DNA of 10,343 nucleotides from an uncultured Candidatus Udaeobacter sp. (lineage in GTDB: Bacteria; Verrucomicrobiota; Verrucomicrobiia; Chthoniobacterales; UBA10450): positions 1-10,343 of the forward strand of contig CATPAV010000083.1 of assembly GCA_955652245.1 (NCBI GenBank), in the 5' to 3' direction. Position numbers and translations under genes: made by a program. Each line of letters starts with the position of its first letter. Within the stretch, counting starts at the first letter, position 1. The notes below the pieces were generated by a model. The model did no database searches. It worked only from the letters and a program-made list of their open reading frames with translations, and was not told where the DNA came from. This document shows, piece after piece, positions 7,325 to 10,343 of the stretch.

Positions 7325-8599
7325 GTGAAGTGGCGTAACCAGTTGCTGGCGCTTTTCTGTCTCCTCGCTTTTGCCGGGCTTGGCGTTTTGTATTTTCAGC
7401 ACTGGGTCATTCGGAAACCTTTCGGAATTATTTTGTTCATCGGAGAGGGACTTGACCCCAGTCGTCTGGCTCCAACACGCGCGTATGCCGGCGGGGCCGA
7501 CGCACATCTGAATCTCGATTCGATGAGTCATCTGGCTCTGCTGACCAACTACTCGAAAGATTTCGCCGCTCCGGACCAGGCGGCCGCCGCAACTGCGATT
7601 GCGACCGGAGTGAGAGTGATTAATCGTGCCATTGCGGTTGATGGCCACGGAAAACCAATCACGAGCATCATTGAATTGGCGCGTGAACACGGACGTGCCA
7701 CCGGGCTGGTAACAGATGGAAAACTCACTGCGCCGACCAGCGCAGCGTTTTACGCACATCCAGTTGATCCGAACGATGTCGACCACATCGCCGCAGAATT
7801 TGTCGAGGGAGGCAAGATCGACATCGCGATGGGTGGCGGCGTAGCGCAGTTCCTTCCTGCCACAAAGGCCGGAGAGAGACAGGACGGGCGCGATCTTCTA
7901 CTCGAGCTGCGTCGCAATGGATTTGATATCGTGCGCACACGGGCCGAGCTCGAAGGAATTCCCGCGTGGCGCCGGCCGAAACTTTTCGGCGCTTTTAGCA
8001 ATGTCGAGCTCGCGTTCGCGAACCAAGTCAAAGAGCGCAGCCAGCAACCGAGTCTTTCCGACATGGTGCGTCGAGCGATTGAATTACTTCAGTACAATCC
8101 TGGCGGATACCTGCTCGTAGTCGACGCAGGATTAATGCGCAACGCGGCGCAGGAAAATAAAGCAGAAAGAGTGCTTGGCGAAACGGTTGAATTAGACCAC
8201 GCCGTTGCCACTGCACGACGCTACGCTGGCCAAAGATCGACAATCATTGTTTGCGGGGACGCAGCAATCGGCGGGTTGAGCTTGAATGGTTTCCCATTTC
8301 TCAAAGACAGCGGCATCGCGCTGCTCGGACTCAATTCTGCCGGACAACCCTGGATTACCTGGGCGACAGGTCCAAATGGCGCTAGCTCTTATGGCGCAGC
8401 GAAGATACCGGGCAAGCTGGAGACGAATCACGGCGAGCAACCAGCCGTGGAACAGCTGGAACCGGCCGCGCTTTACGCGAAATCCGCTCTCGGCACCGTT
8501 GACGATGTCATTGCGCTCGGCAGCGGCCCGGGCGCGGAGGCACTGCAAGGCACAGTCGATAACACAATCGTTTTCAAAATTCTTCGCGATGAACTTTAA
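7325..8599 (+). CDS. Alkaline-phosphatase-fold protein lacking catalytic residues (probable pseudophosphatase)
   Basis: 424 residues from GTG 7325. Residues 6-25 form a signal anchor or uncleaved signal peptide, so the body is probably periplasmic. The phosphatase family is clear from the scaffold: ILFIGEG (36-42), AAAATAIATG (86-95), ATGLVTDGKLT (125-135), IDIAMGGGVAQFLP (165-178), GETVELDHAV (285-294) and GSGPGAEALQGTVDN (399-413). The catalytic set has decayed relative to E. coli PhoA by my alignment: Asp51 to Glu41, nucleophile Ser102 to Gln85 (PDQ for TDS), Asp153 to Ala136, Glu322 to Asp267, Asp327 to Arg272, His331 to Gln276, His370 to Ala313, His412 to Ala388. Only Asp369 (Asp312) and Thr155 (Thr138) match. 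The frame is intact, so I infer selection for a non-catalytic role, such as binding. It is divergent from gpmI, a distant fold relative. An unusual active enzyme is less likely. Confidence 0.85.
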   Translation: MKWRNQLLALFCLLAFAGLGVLYFQHWVIRKPFGIILFIGEGLDPSRLAPTRAYAGGADAHLNLDSMSHLALLTNYSKDFAAPDQAAAATAIATGVRVINRAIAVDGHGKPITSIIELAREHGRATGLVTDGKLTAPTSAAFYAHPVDPNDVDHIAAEFVEGGKIDIAMGGGVAQFLPATKAGERQDGRDLLLELRRNGFDIVRTRAELEGIPAWRRPKLFGAFSNVELAFANQVKERSQQPSLSDMVRRAIELLQYNPGGYLLVVDAGLMRNAAQENKAERVLGETVELDHAVATARRYAGQRSTIIVCGDAAIGGLSLNGFPFLKDSGIALLGLNSAGQPWITWATGPNGASSYGAAKIPGKLETNHGEQPAVEQLEPAALYAKSALGTVDDVIALGSGPGAEALQGTVDNTIVFKILRDEL

Positions 8600-8739
8600 A
8601 AGCCGCTAGTGTTGACAAATTATCAGTTGCTTCGCTCTGCGAGCAGACCTCAAAAGAAACGCTTTTTACAGATCGAGGCGACCGCATAGTGCAGCATTGA
8701 TTTTTCCGCCGAGTTAAAGGACACTTTGCTCTCAGGCGC
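8600..8739. other. Intergenic gap with promoter-like element and hairpin
   Basis: This 140-base gap precedes the membrane-TPR gene. It contains a perfect TTGACA (8612-8617) without a good -10 at 17 bases, and a hairpin TGCT-T-CGC / GCG-AGCA (8628-8645) with a three-base loop and one bulged T. No T-tract follows, so the hairpin is not a clear terminator for the phosphatase-like gene. No coding sequence or known RNA is recognisable. Confidence 0.4.
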
Positions 8740-10343
8740 ATGCAGCACGTCACCGCATTTTCACGACCGCAAACTGTTCCCGCTGCGCCCACCGCCGCGC
8801 CGAAAAAGACTCTGTGGATTCTGAACAGCTGGCGCGACCTGATTCTTTACGTCGGGACGCCGCTTTTTCTCGTGCCGATGTTCGTGCTGGCGCAGGCGCG
8901 CTGGAGCGCGCAAGACATTTACGTTTTCGTGGCAGCATTTGGCGCAATGGGCCACCACCTCCCGGGAATGATCCGCGCATACGGAGATCGGGCCCTGTTC
9001 GAACGGTTTCGCTGGCGCTTCATTTTTGCGCCGATTTTTTTACTCGGTGTTTGCGTAGCTTTTTACTGGTGGGACCTGAAGGGGATCGTTCTCGTCGTTT
9101 TCTTCTGGGGGGTCTGGCATGGGATGATGCAAACCTACGGCTTCTGTCGAATCTACGACGCGAAGACCGGCTCCTTTGCCACGCTAACGCGTCGCCTCGA
9201 CTTCGCGACCTGTGCCGCCTGGTTTGCGACGGCGGTGCTTCTTTCCTCGCAACGCATGGCCGACACGCTCGAAACGTATTACGCCAGTGGCGGGCCCTTC
9301 ATTCCGCCCTGGCTCCTGCACAACGCGCAGCAAATAATGCTAGGTGGCGCCATCGCGGTCTCAGTTTTGTTCCTGTTCAATTTCTCCCGGATGTGGGCGG
9401 AAGGGAAACGTCCCAATCCGGTCAAGCTGGCGCTGCTGGTCACGAGCATTGCGTTTTGGTGGTATTGCAATAACGGCGTGACCAACATTCTGGCCGGGAT
9501 CGCGTTATTTGAGGTTTTTCACGATGTGCAGTACCTCTCGCTTGTCTGGATTTACAATCGCAGCCGCGTGGAAAAGGATAGCTCGATCGGCGGCTTCATG
9601 CGCTTTGTTTTTCGACGAAGCGGTTCGTTGGTTGGGTTGTACATCGGGCTTGTTTTTGCTTACGGTTCCCTCGCGTATTTCAATTCTCGTCTTGAGGTGG
9701 AGACGATCAAGCGTGTGCTCACCGGTGTGGTGGCGGCATCGGGTCTTCTTCATTTTTATTACGACGGCTTCATCTGGAAAGTACGTGACCGCTCGACGCG
9801 CGAACATCTCGGTCTGGCCGGCGGAAACGTATCTACGGCATCACGCGAATTCCTGCCCAGTTGGCTGTTGCACGGGTTAAAATGGGTTGCGGTATTTGTG
9901 ATTCCACTCGGCACACTCTGGATCGGACAAACCCGGACAAAGACGCCAGAAGTGGAGCAGCAAGCTCGGATGACGTCCGATTTACCCAACAGCGCTCGCG
10001 CCCATTGGAAATACGGGTTTGCCTTACACAAAGCAGATCGTCTCGATGAAGCAGCAGAGCAGTACCGGATCGCTCTGCGCCTCAATCCAAACGAGAAAGA
10101 AGTGCATTACGGCCTAGGCCAAGTTCTCGTTGCGCAATCGCAACTGAATGAAGGACGCAGCGAACTGGAGGAGGCTTTACGCGGTGATCCGCGCAATGGC
10201 GAATTTCATTCCGAATATGGTTACGCTCTCGAACGCCTCGGTCAGAAAGATGAAGCCAGCGCCGAGTACGCAACGGCCACGCGCCTGGCTCCCAAATCCG
10301 GCGCGGTGCATTACGATTACGCGATGTTTCTTTTCCGTGAAGG
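8740..10343 (+). CDS. Polytopic membrane protein with C-terminal TPR array (partial, runs off window)
   Basis: 534 complete codons from ATG 8740 remain open to the window edge, so the C-terminus is missing. After a Pro/Ala-rich cytoplasmic-looking start, residues 34-396 hold about ten or eleven hydrophobic segments by eye. Several carry polar motifs inside or next to membrane helices: GAMGHHLPGM (68-77), WGVWHGMMQTYGF (123-135), FHDVQYLSLVW (260-270) and LLHFYYDGFIWKVRD (336-350). The His residues (72, 73, 127, 261, 338) could bind a metal or haem, but this is inference. From residue 417 three exact 34-residue TPRs (417-450, 451-484, 485-518) and the start of a fourth follow. I do not recognise a named family and assign no enzyme activity. 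No strong ribosome binding site precedes the ATG; the codons before it are open, so a slightly earlier non-ATG start is possible. Confidence 0.82.
   Translation, partial: MQHVTAFSRPQTVPAAPTAAPKKTLWILNSWRDLILYVGTPLFLVPMFVLAQARWSAQDIYVFVAAFGAMGHHLPGMIRAYGDRALFERFRWRFIFAPIFLLGVCVAFYWWDLKGIVLVVFFWGVWHGMMQTYGFCRIYDAKTGSFATLTRRLDFATCAAWFATAVLLSSQRMADTLETYYASGGPFIPPWLLHNAQQIMLGGAIAVSVLFLFNFSRMWAEGKRPNPVKLALLVTSIAFWWYCNNGVTNILAGIALFEVFHDVQYLSLVWIYNRSRVEKDSSIGGFMRFVFRRSGSLVGLYIGLVFAYGSLAYFNSRLEVETIKRVLTGVVAASGLLHFYYDGFIWKVRDRSTREHLGLAGGNVSTASREFLPSWLLHGLKWVAVFVIPLGTLWIGQTRTKTPEVEQQARMTSDLPNSARAHWKYGFALHKADRLDEAAEQYRIALRLNPNEKEVHYGLGQVLVAQSQLNEGRSELEEALRGDPRNGEFHSEYGYALERLGQKDEASAEYATATRLAPKSGAVHYDYAMFLFRE
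9988..10341 (+). repeat. TPR array (three full 34-residue repeats plus a fourth begun)
   Basis: Residues 417-450, 451-484 and 485-518 of the membrane protein are consecutive 34-residue units, each ending in Pro. They share the TPR pattern of an aromatic at position 8, Gly or Ala at about positions 9-11 and 20, and Ala near 27. The next unit begins at 519 and is cut by the window edge. TPR arrays normally bind protein partners, which suggests the membrane part works in a complex. Confidence 0.85.

Noticed and set aside
7325..8599. Calling the phosphatase-like gene a pseudogene
   Set aside because: The frame is intact from start to stop and the non-catalytic scaffold motifs are well kept, so a pseudoenzyme fits better than a decaying gene.
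8814..9473. A 219-codon plus-strand frame within the membrane-TPR gene
   Set aside because: The translation is Arg-rich and lacks membrane helices, while the other frame gives clear TM segments and TPRs continuing to the window edge.

Overview
The window looks like an ordinary chromosomal stretch of a Gram-negative-type bacterium with about 55-60% GC. The style of several proteins suggests a soil Verrucomicrobiota (Chthoniobacterales-like): the large TPR protein with a Pro/Ala-rich linker, the 'RDGWG' type GpmI, and the hypothetical gene coupled to hemB. That placement is from memory of family resemblance and is tentative. I see no mobile element, CRISPR array, tRNA or rRNA.

Layout. Positions 1-3012 (minus) are one uninterrupted open frame of 1004 codons with no stop inside the window. 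It encodes a secreted or membrane-anchored TPR protein with a duplicated TPR half, two low-complexity linkers, one transmembrane helix and a repeated beta-like C-terminal region. Upstream of it, on the same strand, is coaX (3141-3902, type III pantothenate kinase). Divergent from coaX is hemB (3986-4972, zinc-type porphobilinogen synthase). hemB overlaps by ATGA a small gene with a PD-(D/E)XK nuclease-like signature (4969-5685). That gene meets gpmI (5682-7235, minus, cofactor-independent phosphoglycerate mutase) tail to tail with a 4-base overlap. Divergent from gpmI is an alkaline-phosphatase-fold protein (7325-8599) that has lost the nucleophile and most metal ligands. After a 140-base gap comes a polytopic membrane protein with a C-terminal TPR array (8740 to the window edge).

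How the genes relate. Three are housekeeping enzymes of separate pathways: coenzyme A (coaX), tetrapyrroles (hemB) and glycolysis (gpmI). The other four are poorly described proteins: two large TPR proteins tied to the membrane, a probable pseudophosphatase with an N-terminal membrane anchor, and a nuclease-fold protein. No operon logic links all of them. The points most worth a second look are the pseudophosphatase, the composite TPR protein with a possible internal start, the His-containing membrane-TPR protein and the hemB-coupled nuclease-like gene. No intergenic gap exceeds 140 bases.
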